Shown: one piece after another, positions 1-10,749 of the stretch
How positions within the stretch are numbered: position 1 is the first letter of the stretch
Layout: every line of letters begins with the position of its first letter
DNA from: Zeugodacus cucurbitae
Taxonomy: Eukaryota; Arthropoda; Insecta; Diptera; Tephritidae
DNA length: 64,000 bases
Reading direction: 5' to 3'
Assembly: GCF_028554725.1 (NCBI RefSeq)
Contig: NC_071668.1
Coordinates: 11,781,501-11,845,500 of the forward strand
Position numbers and translations under genes: made by a program
The notes under the pieces: model-generated
Database searches by the model: none
Seen by the model: only the letters and a program-made list of their open reading frames with translations
What the model was told of the DNA's origin: nothing

Positions 1-1218
1 CTAATGTTTTAATATTTTTGCATGAAAAATTTAATGAATAAAATTGCTTAATCGAAATTTGAGATAAAAAATCACAAAAAAAGTGTTTTTTTTTTGCGCT
101 GAAACCCAGTCCCCTCCCTTAAGGGGTTAGGAGTAGTCAGAGACACGAAGAAATGACAATTTTCATACATTTTTTTTGGAATTAAATTGGACTTGAAGTC
201 CGAAAAATTTGAAAAAAAAAAATGAAATCTCCATTGTTATAGCTGTTTGTGTTGACCAAGTTCCAAAAAAAGTACATGGGGTGACTTCATATGTCCTTGT
301 AGATTCATCTAAAATCAATCGGGTAAAAAAGTAGTTTTCTAAATAGATAGTCCTGGGCCGGATCCGAAACCCAGGATCATTATGTATTCTAAAAGCTGTA
401 GAAATTTCATAAAAATCTATTGAGCGGTTTTCGAGTTACAGTTGTCACCAATTCAACAACATAGTTTTGAGAGAACCGTATTTAAAGTGTCACACTAGCA
501 TGTTGGAGTGCCCGATCGCTCTTTTCTATTTGTTGAATAACTCGAAAAGTAATTATCGGATCAATTTCAAATTTTCGAACAATATTTAAATCGAAAATGC
601 AAAAACTAAAAAAAATATTTTTTTTTTTAAAACCCTGATTATCCCTTAAAACATATATTGAAAATACATACATAACTATGTAAATACTTCTGTCCGTCCA
701 TGAAAGATAGGCCTATATTTAAATATATTTATAATGACACTGATGGTTGGCTAATACTTATGGGCTGAATCTGTCACCCAACTCAATCAATTCAGCATTT
801 TATAACCATAAACTATTGCATAAAAATATATAACATCGGACTATTCGTCCTGAAGTCTCCGTTTATCCAATTTAATGTATTTCGTTCCTCTAATTGTCTT
901 CAGTTCCCCTGCTTCAGACAGTTAATGAGATAGCTTAGAGTAATTGTTTGATAGTTTTTCGTTTCACATAATGTCATTTAGCAGCACAAATGGTTGAAAT
1001 CGGTTCACAGTGTATTTTGTCTGTATTTTTTGTATTTTGTAGTGTCGGGGAGCTTAATTTGAAGACCTATAATCATTTATATTAACATTAAAAAATATAT
1101 ATTAATCGGGTTAATCGGGTCTTTTATAAAAAAGTTCGTCAAATGTCTCAAAATATCACGCATTTATGATTTCTAAAATAATGTGCGACTATGTTAGTCT
1201 GTGCCTAACTTTCCTTAT
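1..1218. other. AT-rich intergenic DNA, no gene seen
   Basis: No reading frame here looks like a real exon. The segment is AT-rich and has degenerate repeat traces: a motif around GAAACCCAG occurs near 102 and again near 368, and a TTAA-centred palindrome lies near 113-127. From about 968 onward it belongs to the upstream arm of a duplication whose second copy begins near 3308. Confidence 0.5.
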
Positions 1219-1684
1219 TATACCCTGAACAGGGTATATTAAGTTTGTCACGAGGTTTGTAACACCCAGAAGGAAGCATCGGAGGCCCTATAAAGTATAT
1301 ATATAAATGATCAGTATGTTGAACTGAGTCGATTTAGCCATGTCCGTCTGTCTGTCCGTCCGTCTGTCTATCTGTATATATACGAACTAGTCCTTCAGTT
1401 TTTAAGATATCGTTTTGAATGTTTTGCAGATGTTATTTTTTCTTCAAGAAGCTGCTCATTTGTCGGAACTGCCGATATACTATATCATATAGACCACTAT
1501 ATCATATAGCTGCCATACAAATTGAACGATCGGAATCAATGGCTTGTATGGAAAACTTATCTTTTACTTTTTTACTTACTTCTTCTTACGTCTTTAGATT
1601 TGCTTAAACACATAGTTACTAAAAGAAATGCACCTGTGAAGGGTATATTAGCTTCGGTACAGCCGAAGTTAACGCTTTTTCTTG
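1219..1684 (+). mobile_element. DINE-1/INE-1-like (Helentron-associated) repeat
   Basis: The left end is a near-perfect hairpin with stems TATACCCTG and CAGGGTATA. Next come a conserved block with GTAACACCCAGAAGGAAGC, a GTCTGTC/GTCCGTC microsatellite at about 1343-1375 and a degenerate body. The right end has a hairpin CTTCGG..CCGAAG (about 1653-1668). This order is that of Drosophila DINE-1/INE-1 elements, which are non-autonomous relatives of Helentrons. There is no transposase. It is absent from the sister copy at 3.6 kb. Confidence 0.8.
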
Positions 1685-2133
1685 TTCCATACTAAAGTTG
1701 ATTAGCTCTGCTTGCAGTACTTTCCCGATACATTTTAATTTTTTTCTTTTCTAAGCTCAATTAACTTTAAATATTCCCCTCTTCAAAACATCTCTAAGGT
1801 AACCGTGAGTCAGAGATGCATTTACCAGAAAGCTAAGTTCACCCGTAGTGTTGTTGTTATAACGGCATAAAATCTTTCCTTCATTATATAAGTAACGGTG
1901 AATGTTGGGTAACCGGTTGTTAGAGCACAAGAAAATCTATATTTGGTTCCGTATACAAATCCTACTTCTCTCTCTCGCTCTCTCTATCAATTACAATTAC
2001 AAGTGTTCAGAGACGCAAGAATAAATGAATCAATATTTCATTACCAATCACATATTTTTATTAAAGTAAGATTATTAAGTTTCCAATTTTAATTAAATCA
2101 CAACACAATCTTCCAAACGTTTCCTTTGCCCCG

Positions 2134-2455
2134 TTATTCCTTGCATGTGTGTTCGCAAGCTACCTGTGAGGGGAAACGATTGTCATTACCGCCGCAGCCG
2201 CCATAAATGAAGCTCAAGCAGTTGTTACTGCTGGCATCGAAGGTCCAAGAGGGTGCATAGGCGGCACACTTCCTCAAACCATCGCCATCGGCAGAGTGCT
2301 CCTGTCCACAGATAGCTGTGGAGGGGTATAAAAATTTAAATTTTAGTAATGAGCGTGCTGTCTCACACCTAGTTGAGTATCCACTTACGATCCTTAAGCG
2401 CCAATGCGCAACCGATTACGGCGAAAATGCCGAAAATTGCAGCGAAGAATTTCAT
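2134..2455 (-). CDS. Secreted single-domain Kunitz protease inhibitor 1
   Basis: Model: exon 1 2455-2389, intron 2388-2316 (GTAAGT..CAG, phase 1), exon 2 2315-2134, giving 82 residues. The protein starts with a hydrophobic signal peptide (MKFFAAIFGIFAVIG...), so it is predicted to be secreted. The Kunitz domain starts at PICGQEHSADG and keeps the core IYGGCGGNDNRF and all six cysteines. The first inter-cysteine loop is long, 13 residues instead of the usual 8. The P1 residue (after the second cysteine) is Ala, so trypsin-type inhibition is not expected; elastase-like targets are possible (inference). A TATA box lies upstream and an AATAAA signal at 2057-2062 on this strand. It is a near-identical tandem paralogue of 3895-4210. 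It resembles small haemolymph or seminal Kunitz peptides of Drosophila; the exact orthologue is unknown. Confidence 0.9.
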
Positions 2456-2542
2456 TTCGATTTAGTAAGATTGTAAGAGCTATTTACTTTAACTCGTGAA
2501 TAATTTTTAACTTGTTGCCTTCAAGCTTCACTTCGAACTGAA

Positions 2543-2550
2543 TTTATATA
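2543..2550 (-). promoter_or_regulatory. TATA box of Kunitz gene 1
   Basis: TATATAAA on the minus strand, 88 bp upstream of the ATG at 2455. The surrounding 80 bp is conserved in the paralogous gene (near 4308), supporting a core-promoter role. Confidence 0.7.
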
Positions 2551-2809
2551 GTTGATGTGCCAACCATGAAGTATGCGAAACTAAAGGCCCTTGGCCCTAA
2601 AGGTCCGATAAAATAATCACGTCAAGCAATGCATATGTGTGAGTTCCCTCGTGTTTTGCCCGCAAACGTTCAAATAAATACGTCAAGCATCTTTTTTATT
2701 TGCTATGAGGTGTTTAGGTATATTAGGCCGGTGTATAGTTTAAAAAAAAAAACTAAAAAACACGCTTTTAAACCACATCAAATTAAAAAATTAAAAATAA
2801 TTCTTAATA

Positions 2810-2950
2810 CAGTGGAACTTCTCTAACTCGAATCACTATAATCCACAAAAAAACTTCGAGTTAGAGAGACTTCGAGTTATAGAATTTTCGTTCGAGTTAT
2901 GGAAGGAAATTTTTTATGAAATTTGATTTCTAAACGCCAATCACCAATTC
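2810..2950. mobile_element. pogo/Tigger-like MITE fragment
   Basis: It begins after a TA dinucleotide with CAGTGGAACTTCTCTAACTC, the style of terminus seen in pogo/Tigger elements. Several GTTCGAGTTATGG-type units follow. The same family occurs with both ends at 24428-24852 and 46840-47341; here the right terminus is missing. Confidence 0.65.
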
Positions 2951-3894
2951 AAAAAATGTTGCATACTTTTTAGCGAATCTTTTTGCTGAGTTGCTCACAC
3001 TTTAGATCGCCTTCTTGCAGTGAAAAAAGTTACAAACAAACAAACATACATACAAGTGAAGGTATTATCATAAAAGCGTATTAAAAAAAGATAAATTTTC
3101 AAAATAAAATCTTTAAAATAAATCACTATTGCTTCCTCTTCTCATTGCCGATTACTATTTGCTTAATTTTTATTCTCATATTATTCTCATCAAATGAGCT
3201 TTTTTCGTCAAGTATAAGTGGAGACGATCAAATTTGCGTCCGTCAAATTAAAATATCAATTTTTTTTTTATTTTCATCAAGCAGAGCCGACAACAAATCT
3301 GTGTAGCGTAATGTTATTTGACAGAAAAACGGTTGAAATCGTTTCACAATGTCTTCTGCTATTCAAACTAAATATTTTGTCTATCGGGGAGCTGACTTGA
3401 AAATAAATATTTTGGATATTAACAGAATATATTTCTGAAGCCATATAATCATGTTTACTAACATTGAAGAAAGTTATATTGATATCAGAAATCGATTGAA
3501 TCGGGTCTTTTATAATAAAGTTATTCAAACATCTCAAAATAGCATGCACTTATGATCTCTAAAAGAATGCGAAACTATCTAAAGTTAGTCTGATTTTTCC
3601 TTAGTTTTTCAATACTAAAGTTGTTGAGCACTGCTTGCAGTACTTCCCCAATATATTTTCATTTTTTCTTTTCAAAGCTGAATTACCTTTATATATTCCC
3701 CTCTTTAAAGCATCTCTAAGGTGACGGTGAGTCAGAGATGCATTTAATTACACAGTGTTCACAGACGCAAGAATCAATATTTCATTACCAATCACATATT
3801 TTTATTAAAGTAAGATTTTTAAGTTTCCAATTTTAATTATATCACAACACTAGCAGACCGCAAGATATTCTTCCAAAGGTTTTTCTTCGCCCCT

Positions 3895-4210
3895 TTATTC
3901 CTTGCATAGCTGTTCGCAAGCTTCCTGTGAGGGGAAACGATTGTTATTACCGCCGCAGCCGCCATAAATGAAGCTCAAGCAGTTGTTACTGCTGGCATCG
4001 AAGGTCCAAGAGGGTACATAGGCCGCACACTTGATTAGGCCAGTGCCATCGGCCGAGTGCTCCTGGCCACAGATGGCTGTGGGAATACAAAAAATAATTT
4101 TAGAATCAAGAGTACTGCCTGACCATTAGTTAAGTAAACTTACGATCCTTAAGCGCCAGAGCGCAACCGATTACGGCGAAAATGGCGAAAATTGCAGCGA
4201 AGAATTTCAT
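3895..4210 (-). CDS. Secreted single-domain Kunitz protease inhibitor 2
   Basis: Model: exon 1 4210-4144, intron 4143-4077 (phase 1), exon 2 4076-3895, giving 82 residues. It has the same signal peptide as gene 1 except Ala for Gly at residue 9. The Kunitz domain keeps six cysteines and IYGGCGGNNNRF. P1 is Ala, as in gene 1. Differences from gene 1 cluster just before the second cysteine (ADGTGLIKC versus ADGDGLRKC) and at the C-terminus (EQLCKE versus EHTCKE). A conserved AATAAA lies at 3801-3806 on this strand. The frame and splice sites are intact, so I read it as a functional recent duplicate. Confidence 0.9.
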
Positions 4211-4307
4211 ATCGATTTAGTAAGATTGTAAGTGATGTCTGAGCCAATTTATTTTAATTCGTGAATAATTTTTAACTTGTTGCCTTCAAGCTTCAGTTCG
4301 AACTGAA

Positions 4308-4315
4308 TTTATATC
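4308..4315 (-). promoter_or_regulatory. TATA-like box of Kunitz gene 2
   Basis: GATATAAA on the minus strand, about 98 bp upstream of the ATG at 4210. It corresponds to TATATAAA in gene 1, with one substitution in the first base. Confidence 0.6.
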
Positions 4316-4349
4316 GTTGATGTGCGAACCATGAAGTACACGAAACTAA

Positions 4350-5144
4350 CATGGGATGCTCAGACATTATCTGCTCTCACATAAACTCTTTGTACTTGTG
4401 TATATTTGTTTGTTTGTTTTTTGTGTGCTCGTACTAAGTTTTTTGGGTGTGTTCATGTGAAATTTTAAGTCAATATGTGCATGAGTGTGTGTGTGTGTCT
4501 TCAAGCTTATTTATAAAAAGCACTCGCTTATAAGCGTTGTAAATACAATTAAGCCATTGTTGTTGTTGCCCTTTCGCATTGACAAAAGTTATTAGCACAT
4601 TTCATATACATATGTACATACTTACACACATAGTAATGTATGATCAGCTCAAGTTAATGTTTGGGTTATTGCGCACAGAGTAAACTCTACGTACTGTTCT
4701 AGAGGCTATACACACATACATTTATCGACATAGTATTGCCAAAATATTTTTCAAACATCGGGTTTTTTTCTTTTGAGTATTATCAATTTGGCGATGATGC
4801 GCGAAAAATTGTTAATTCGGCGAAACGACGAAAGTTTACTTCGCCCAAAGAAAAAAACCGGTGCACGTGTAGACGTCACTGATAATTCTTAGATAATATT
4901 GACATTTCAAACAACGTAAAGTTATACCACACTTTCGCACTGCTATTTGCATGGAATCTTAGATTTAAAGAAAATAAGCACATTTTTTAACATATTTATC
5001 AACCAATTTTATTTATTTTTTTTTTTTGTGAAGTATCAGAAGCTCAGCTCATAACAAGATGAAACCGATTTTCTCGAATTACTAGAATATAATATTATAT
5101 ACATATTTCAATATTTTTGTTTGAATGTTGAGTTCGCAGTGCCT
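4350..5144. other. Intergenic region with a short GT repeat
   Basis: No gene seen. A (GT)n run of about 14 bp lies near 4486. The end of the segment (from about 4960) is the 3' flank of the next Kunitz gene and is similar to 8290-8500, 18060-18280 and 38925-39085. Confidence 0.5.
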
Positions 5145-5487
5145 TTAAACAAACTTTATGCATGTAAACTCGCATGCTCCTAAGCTATCGAAATTGTTTT
5201 TATTACCACCGCAACCGCCATAAGCGAACTCCTCACAACGATGACTCTCTGCATTATAGGCATAACGACGGAGCTGACCAGTGCAACTACCGATTTCTTG
5301 GGGCTTGTCGCATTCTGCAAAAACAAAAAAAAAACAATATATTACAAGTAGCGAAATCACCTACGAAATCTACTAACTACCAACCCATATAGTAGTAGCC
5401 TGGTGGGAGCTCCAGTGGATCCACAGCCGCGACCTGCAGTGAGGCAATGAAGCAAGCGGCAAAGCACAGAGTTAACGCGAATTTCAT
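5145..5487 (-). CDS. Secreted Kunitz inhibitor (C/D type)
   Basis: Model: exon 1 5487-5385, intron 5384-5315 (phase 1), exon 2 5314-5145, giving 90 residues. The signal peptide MKFALTLCFAACFIASLQ is shared with the 8502 gene and, with changes, with the 18282 and 39089 loci. A short linker (VDPLELPPGYYYM) leads to a canonical Kunitz domain, CDKPQEIGSC to CEFTC, with six cysteines at standard spacing and the core FAYGGCGGNKNNF. P1 is Thr. It lacks the C-terminal acidic tail of the 8502 paralogue and stops five residues after the last cysteine. The donor is G|GTTGGTAG, aligned to the donor of the 8502 gene; an alternative donor cannot be excluded. Confidence 0.87.
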
Positions 5488-5580
5488 CCTGTACGAATTT
5501 GTTGTTGTTTATCTGTTGTTGTTTAGGGATAAGGTAGATTTTTAGTTTAAATAAATTATAACTTAGAAGATCGGCTGTTG

Positions 5581-5655
5581 ACACTTGAGATTCTAATGGC
5601 GCAATGATGCTACCGAACGCCTTCAACGCGTTTTAAGTAGTAAGTCGCCACCGCC
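5581..5655 (-). promoter_or_regulatory. Conserved proximal promoter block
   Basis: A block containing TTGAGATTCTAATGGCGCAA and GCGTTTTAAGTAGT recurs upstream of three paralogous loci (here, 9049-9125 and 18671-18750) at similar distances from the ATG. On the coding strand the second motif reads ACTACTTAAAACGC, a possible weak TATA-like element. Its conservation in otherwise diverging flanks suggests a promoter. Confidence 0.55.
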
Positions 5656-6622
5656 TCAACACTCCAGATTTGCTTGCGTACCCTTTATCTGTTCTATATT
5701 GTTTTGTCTTTTGCCTTTGTCTTTTCATTTTTAAGTATAATTTTTTTTCCGATAAATATAATAAATAATTTTTAAGTTTAGTTTTTTGTTTACGACCACC
5801 ACACAAGCGGTATGCAAATCCATAGCAATTTCGCTGATAACGTTCGCGGCTCAGCCAACAGCTGGATGCAGTGTGTTGTCTGTCGCAAGATCATTAGTAG
5901 TTGTGGCGGGTATTCGCGAGGTGGCACACGGTTTGCACGGTTTGATCGTAATATTTAGATTTTGATGGATATTTGCTGAGTATTTTGATAGTCCTCGATA
6001 TTTATTTTACTATTTTTGTGTCCATCGAATCGTAATCATATGCTTAGGGGTGGCTTAAAATTATTTTGTATCCAGGATATCCAAGCCTTATGAAGAATTA
6101 TTTTGTTTAACTGGCTCTACCCGACGTTCTGTCGACTGACTTAACTTAAAATCATACTGAACCATTTTTCTCAACTTTAGCTTCGAGACGACTGCCTGTT
6201 TCATATAAAGAACTGATTGTCAGCTTTTGATCAGGAATGTATCAGTTTTACAATTTCTATTGTAATCAGTTAGATAATAGTGAAGAAATTTTGATGATGC
6301 TCCACCGGAGGGATGTTTTTAGTTGTAAAGTTATGTGTCCAAACAATCCAAGACGAGGTAATATGCACGAAAAGAATCTTGATGTGTCAGTGATCTGTTA
6401 ATTTATTTCTCGATTTGTCTAAAAGGATACCTAAATGGATAACAATATTTTCGGAACTTTTGAAATCGAAAAAGCAATGTTTATTAAGGGATATTTGCTA
6501 ACTCCACATTAGAAGACCATTGGCTTTACTTGCAATTTTTCTTTCCTTTTGATAGAGATCTTCAAAAGTAGTGGGTTTCATTAAAGGTTTTTAGAAGGTT
6601 TAGATGTTAGGAAGGCAATATA
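5656..6622. other. Intergenic spacer shared with the 17.3-18.0 and 38.3-38.9 kb spacers
   Basis: No gene seen. About 5800-5950 matches 9220-9380 (motif GGCGGGTATTCGCGAGGTGG). About 6250-6620 matches 17690-17990 and 38570-38880. The Kunitz loci therefore carry their distal flanks with them. Confidence 0.6.
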
Positions 6623-6632
6623 CACTTGTGCT

Positions 6633-7120
6633 CACACCCGCGCCGTTAGTTCTGCTTTTTCCAGACTGGATAAAGAAGCGAAGCGTATGGGTCTGGTTGT
6701 GAACGAGGACAAGACGAAATATCTCCTGTCATCAAACAAACAGGCAGCGCATTCGCGTCTTGGCTCCTACGTCATTGTTGACAGTCATATCTTTGAAGTT
6801 GTAGATAATTTCGTCTACCTGGGAACCAGCATTAACAGCAATAACAATGTCAGCCTAGAAATCCAACGCAGAATCACTCTTGCCAACAGGTGCTACTATG
6901 GACTAAGTAGGCAATTGAAAAGTAAAGTCCTCTCTCGACGAACAAAAACCAAACTCTACAAGTCCCTCATCATTCCCGTCCTACTTTACGGTGCAGAAGC
7001 GTGGACGATGTCAACATCCGATGAGACGGCACTAGAAGTTTTCGAGAGGAAGGTTTTGCGGAAGATTTATGGTCCCTTAAACATTGACAACGGCGAATAC
7101 CGCAGACGATGGAACGATGA
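6633..7120 (+). pseudogene. RTE-type LINE reverse transcriptase fragment
   Basis: An open frame from about 6633 encodes part of a non-LTR reverse transcriptase downstream of the catalytic core: GLVVNEDKTKYLLSS, then NFVYLGTSIN, then LANRCYYGLSRQLKSK, and RWNDEL, where similarity stops abruptly. The same protein region is encoded at 20027-20726 (+) and 21757-22100 (-). Polymerase motifs and endonuclease are absent, so it is a dead fragment. RTE/BovB is my best class assignment. Confidence 0.8.
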
Positions 7121-7189
7121 ACTGATAGACTTAAATTCCAGTTCTGTTTTTTATTTGTACATACCAGTGTGTTATATTGATCCAAAGTA

Positions 7190-7890
7190 ATGTTGCTCAA
7201 TTGACATTTATAACATACCACAATGAAGCTTTTTTCAACGGTTTTTCCGTCGAAACTGTTTTCTTAATAATCCCAATAGGGATTAAGTTCGGGCTATGGT
7301 ATGGTTCATCTTAAGTCAGTCCTTAACCACCCTAGAGCAGTGCTTCGGGTCGCTATTCTGCTGAAAGATCCAGGCTAATGGTAAATTATTGGCATAATCC
7401 CTATTAAAATGTTCTGTTAAAATGTCTTTGTCCATGCGCCAGTGATTTTACACTCAATTTGCACAAGTGGACCGTACCCCCATACCATGGCTGATAATCC
7501 ACCATGTTTCACAGATTTTGTTTGTGTATCGTGGGTTTAATTCTTGTTATTCTTGTCGCCTGATATAGGGTCTACCATCATTCCCGAACTCTTTAAACAT
7601 GAATTCATCGCTCCATGCCACTAGATCTAATAATTTGGAGTTCTTTTACTGGTACATCCTTGCAAACGATATCCTTCGCTCGTTGTTCTTCTTCAATACG
7701 TTTGGTCTGGGTAGAGCAATTCACCTATTTGGGAAATGTTCACACATTTTATGGCGGATAATGTGTTTTAACACACTTACACAATATCTATGCTCCATTT
7801 GAGCTCTAATTTCATCTGAAATCATGAAAGAATCCACCTTGCTCATTCATGGTAATTACCTATCGTCGCAAGGTATTATGTTATTCGGTT
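7190..7890 (-). pseudogene. Tc1-like transposase remnant
   Basis: Reading the minus strand around 7390-7321 gives LPLAWIFQQNSDPKH, the Tc1-family block containing the second catalytic Asp (usually WIFQQDNDPKH). Further upstream on that strand, short in-frame pieces match the central region of the transposase. Stops and frameshifts interrupt it, so it cannot make a functional enzyme. Confidence 0.75.
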
Positions 7891-8501
7891 TTTACGAAGC
7901 ACATTTTCAAAATTTTAAGTTTCCTAAAATATGGTAAAGGATACTGGACCCTTCCTCTAAAAAAGTCAAATATTCCCTTACTTTCACAATGTTTTTGAAT
8001 TTTTGGAAGCTCTCATGTGATTTTTCCTTTACAAGGAGAAGAGCTCTTATTTTTACCCATTGTTAAATAAAGAGTTTACAACATGTTTTTACATTAAATA
8101 AGGCAATAGCCTTTTCACTTCTAAATAATTTTTTTTTCGCTCAGATCATGATTTCCACGCTTTCGTTACAGTGGCCTAATTATGTGAGCACAAGTGTACT
8201 TTACACTTCGAAACACTCGCTCCAAAGCTAATTTATTTATTTTTTGTATCCATAAGCAGATCGAGAACATGGACCTCGAACTCACACTGCTATTCACATG
8301 GAACCTTAGATTTTCAAAAAAAAATCACATTTTGTTTTACATATTTTTCAACAAATTTTTGTTTTATTTTTGTTGAGTATTAGAAGCTCAGCTCATAACA
8401 AGATAAAAACGATTTTTTCGAATCACTAGGATATAATACTATATATATACATATTTCACATTGTGTTCTTTTTTTGATCTGGAAGTTGTTTCGTAAAGGC
8501 T

Positions 8502-8988
8502 TTAAGCTGCTGTTGCCACTTCCTCAGCAGGAATTACAGGTGCTGCCTCATCATTAGCAGCGGCCTTCGCTGTGGTCGAGCGCTCATCATCGTTACCACG
8601 CAAGCATGTCGACTCGCAAGCCTCTTTGCTCTCGAAATTGTTCCGATTACCACCGCAACCGCCATAAACGAACTCCTCACAACGACGACTGTCTGCATTG
8701 TAGGCATAACGACGGAATAGGCCAAAGCAACGTCCAACTTCTCTGGGTTGGTAGCATTCTGCGAAAAAGAAAATAAATAACGATAAATGGATTTTAAATT
8801 TATGAAATCACTTACGAATCAAATACTAACTACAAACCTGAATAGAAATCGTTGGCCACCTCGGCGGCGACTGTGGTCGTTGCATCCTCGTCATTTGCTG
8901 GGAGCTGCGTTGTCGTAGGATCCACGGCCGCGGCCTGCAGTGAGGCAATGAAGCAGGCGGCAAAGCACAGAGTTAGCGCGAATTTCAT
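8502..8988 (-). CDS. Secreted Kunitz inhibitor with acidic/Ala-rich tail
   Basis: Model: exon 1 8988-8838, intron 8837-8759 (phase 1), exon 2 8758-8502, giving 135 residues. Signal peptide MKFALTLCFAACFIASLQ is followed by a Thr/acidic linker of about 30 residues (VDPTTTQLPANDEDATTTVA...). The canonical Kunitz domain runs ECYQPREVGRC to CESTC with the core FVYGGCGGNRNNF and standard cysteine spacing. P1 is Phe, which suggests chymotrypsin-like targets (inference). A low-complexity tail rich in Ala, Asp and Glu ends in PVIPAEEVATAA. The tail motif PVIPAE is also the end of the 39089 protein, showing common origin. It is the longest single-domain protein of its subgroup and appears intact. Confidence 0.9.
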
Positions 8989-9048
8989 CCTGTACGAATT
9001 TGTTGTTGTTTGTGGATAAAGTAGATTTTATTTTATATGTTGACGCTT

Positions 9049-9125
9049 GAGATTCTAATGGCGCAATGATGCCACCGAACGCCTTCAACGCGTTTTAAGT
9101 AGTGCCATGCTGAGTCGCCGCCGCC
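9049..9125 (-). promoter_or_regulatory. Conserved proximal promoter block
   Basis: Matches the blocks at 5581-5655 and 18671-18750, including the TTTTAAGTAGTGCCA motif at 9093-9107 and GAGTCGCCGCC just beyond. It lies about 60-140 bp upstream of the ATG at 8988. Confidence 0.55.
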
Positions 9126-9219
9126 TCAACACTTCCGATTTGCTTGCGTACCCTTTCTCTGCTCAATATTGTTGTTATTTTTGTATTTTTATTTTTAAAT
9201 ATAATTTTTTTCCTCGTCC

Positions 9220-9650
9220 ACCACACAAGCAATTATGCTCATAACCACGTTCGCGGCGCAGCCAGCAGCTGGTTGGTGGCTGGTGACGCAGAGCGGCGCA
9301 ATGTGCCGTCTGTCAGCGGTGAGTCGCGCAAGCTCATTAGTAGTTATGGCGGGTATTCGCGAGGTGGCGCACGGTTTGCATAAGCGATTGGCGAGCAGGT
9401 GTGAGCGGCGCAGCGGCGTTCTGCTGTGGCTTAGCAAGCGTCCAACACCGGCTGGTACACCAGGCTCAGACGCGGCAAAACAGCAGCTAGGAAGCTCCAG
9501 TTCATTCAGCTCGGTAGCTATAACGCTAGCAACAACCGGCTTAATGACAGCTTTAGCAGCAGTTTCACAGTCAGACACGGCAACGGCAACGAAACTTATC
9601 AATGTCAACGACTGTCGGTGATTGGCTTTCAACGATTGGCAATGTTATTG
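9220..9650. other. GC-rich upstream island with long open frames on both strands
   Basis: The island stands out in base composition. Long overlapping open frames occur on both strands (9235-9621 plus, 9195-9632 minus). Part of it (9240-9385) repeats at about 5820-5945, where the frames are not kept. I read it as duplicated upstream or regulatory DNA rather than a gene. A short exon of an unrecognised gene remains possible. Confidence 0.4.
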
Positions 9651-10749
9651 CGATAGTTAATGTGCGGGTGTTTTCGAATCTGTTGACGTTCTAGTACGAC
9701 ATGTTGTTTTTGTATGCTGCGATTGTAGCCTTCCTGTAGCACTTTGATCGTAGTTATTCTCTTCTAAAATGTACAATAATAAATTGCAAATGTGTTCGCA
9801 TAAATAATATGCTAATTCGATCAATAAAATGCTAACGTCTGATTTATGAACTATTTTTGCGCACTAAATGAGTCAGCGCACGAGTATACTCGTACAAATA
9901 CAAATATTGACTTAAATGCGGTTAGTGGGATTTTTCTTCTCAATCGGCTAATTATAATTCTGTGTGTAAACTCATCTCTTATAGCACATAAAGCCGCAAC
10001 CGCAATTTTAAATTCAGTTCAATTAAATCATATCAAACAGTCAAGTACTTGGAAAAGTAAATGCGAAATATAAATAAACGAATCGTTTATTATTTCTCAT
10101 CGAAATGATGATGCGAAAATTTAATTGTCAGTCAACAATACTTGAAAAATAACTCCCTCAACATATTGCGCAAGAGTGTAATAATAATATTTTCAACTAA
10201 CTGTTGTTTTGTAAGACCTAAAAATAATCTAGACCGATTAAGTTTATTAAAATAAACGAAATGACGGCATAAATTGATGTCATGATTTATATCAAATTGT
10301 CTTTCTGTAAAAGCGAGAATTCACGCAGAAATTGTGATATAATTTAACATGGCACTAAGTGCAGTCTCGTAAATGAAATAAAAATGGTTTGATTTAAAAC
10401 CATAGTAATTATTTGTATATATAGAGTAGCAACAAAATATGCTGAGGAAGTCTTGTGAGGATTTTAACGTTTTCTTATGATGGGTGGGTGGCTTTCTGGG
10501 TAACCATTATTAAAATTAAAATATAAGATATTTTTGCTTCATTCCACTTTGTGAAAATTAGGGAAATCTGCTAATAACTATATATATTTGGCGCAGGAAC
10601 CGCTTTAAGCGATTATAGCCTGCTAATAACTACACTAAGATAAAACAACTGATGGTGCTATAGTTTTCTAAAGCACGGTATCGGAAACATGTTTCGAAGT
10701 ATGATTTATGATATATTGATCTCAAAGATCATAAAATCATAAGATTTAG
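9651..10749. other. Intergenic region with a short RTE-tail remnant
   Basis: No gene seen. Near 10597-10620 the string AACCGCTTTAAGCGATTATA recurs at about 51067 and matches the 3' region of the RTE copies at 20.9-21.4 kb, so it is a tiny LINE tail. The rest is AT-rich DNA. Confidence 0.5.

Larger units (their letters stand above)
968..2583. repeat. Tandem duplication, copy 1 (carries Kunitz gene 1)
   Basis: The sequence aligns by eye with 3308-4349: a non-coding arm (about 968-1205), then the Kunitz gene and its promoter up to the GAAACTAA at about 2576-2583. It is longer than its partner mainly because a Helentron-like repeat (1219-1684) inserted into this copy only. The partner runs straight through the equivalent point near 3600. 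Confidence 0.8.
3308..4349. repeat. Tandem duplication, copy 2 (carries Kunitz gene 2)
   Basis: This is the second copy of the 968-2583 unit without the Helentron insert. The coding and promoter parts are the most similar; the distal arm (3308-3600) is more diverged, as expected for neutral sequence. Confidence 0.8.
6623..8196 (-). mobile_element. Tc1-like DNA transposon, degenerate, split by an RTE fragment
   Basis: Terminal inverted repeats CACTTGTGCTCACA (6623-6636) and its complement (8183-8196) are flanked by the TA target dinucleotide on both sides. The interior carries a broken Tc1-family transposase on the minus strand. A LINE fragment (about 6633-7120) sits directly against the left repeat. 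The paralogous spacers at 17.98 and 38.87 kb lack the element, so it inserted after the spacer was duplicated. Confidence 0.82.
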
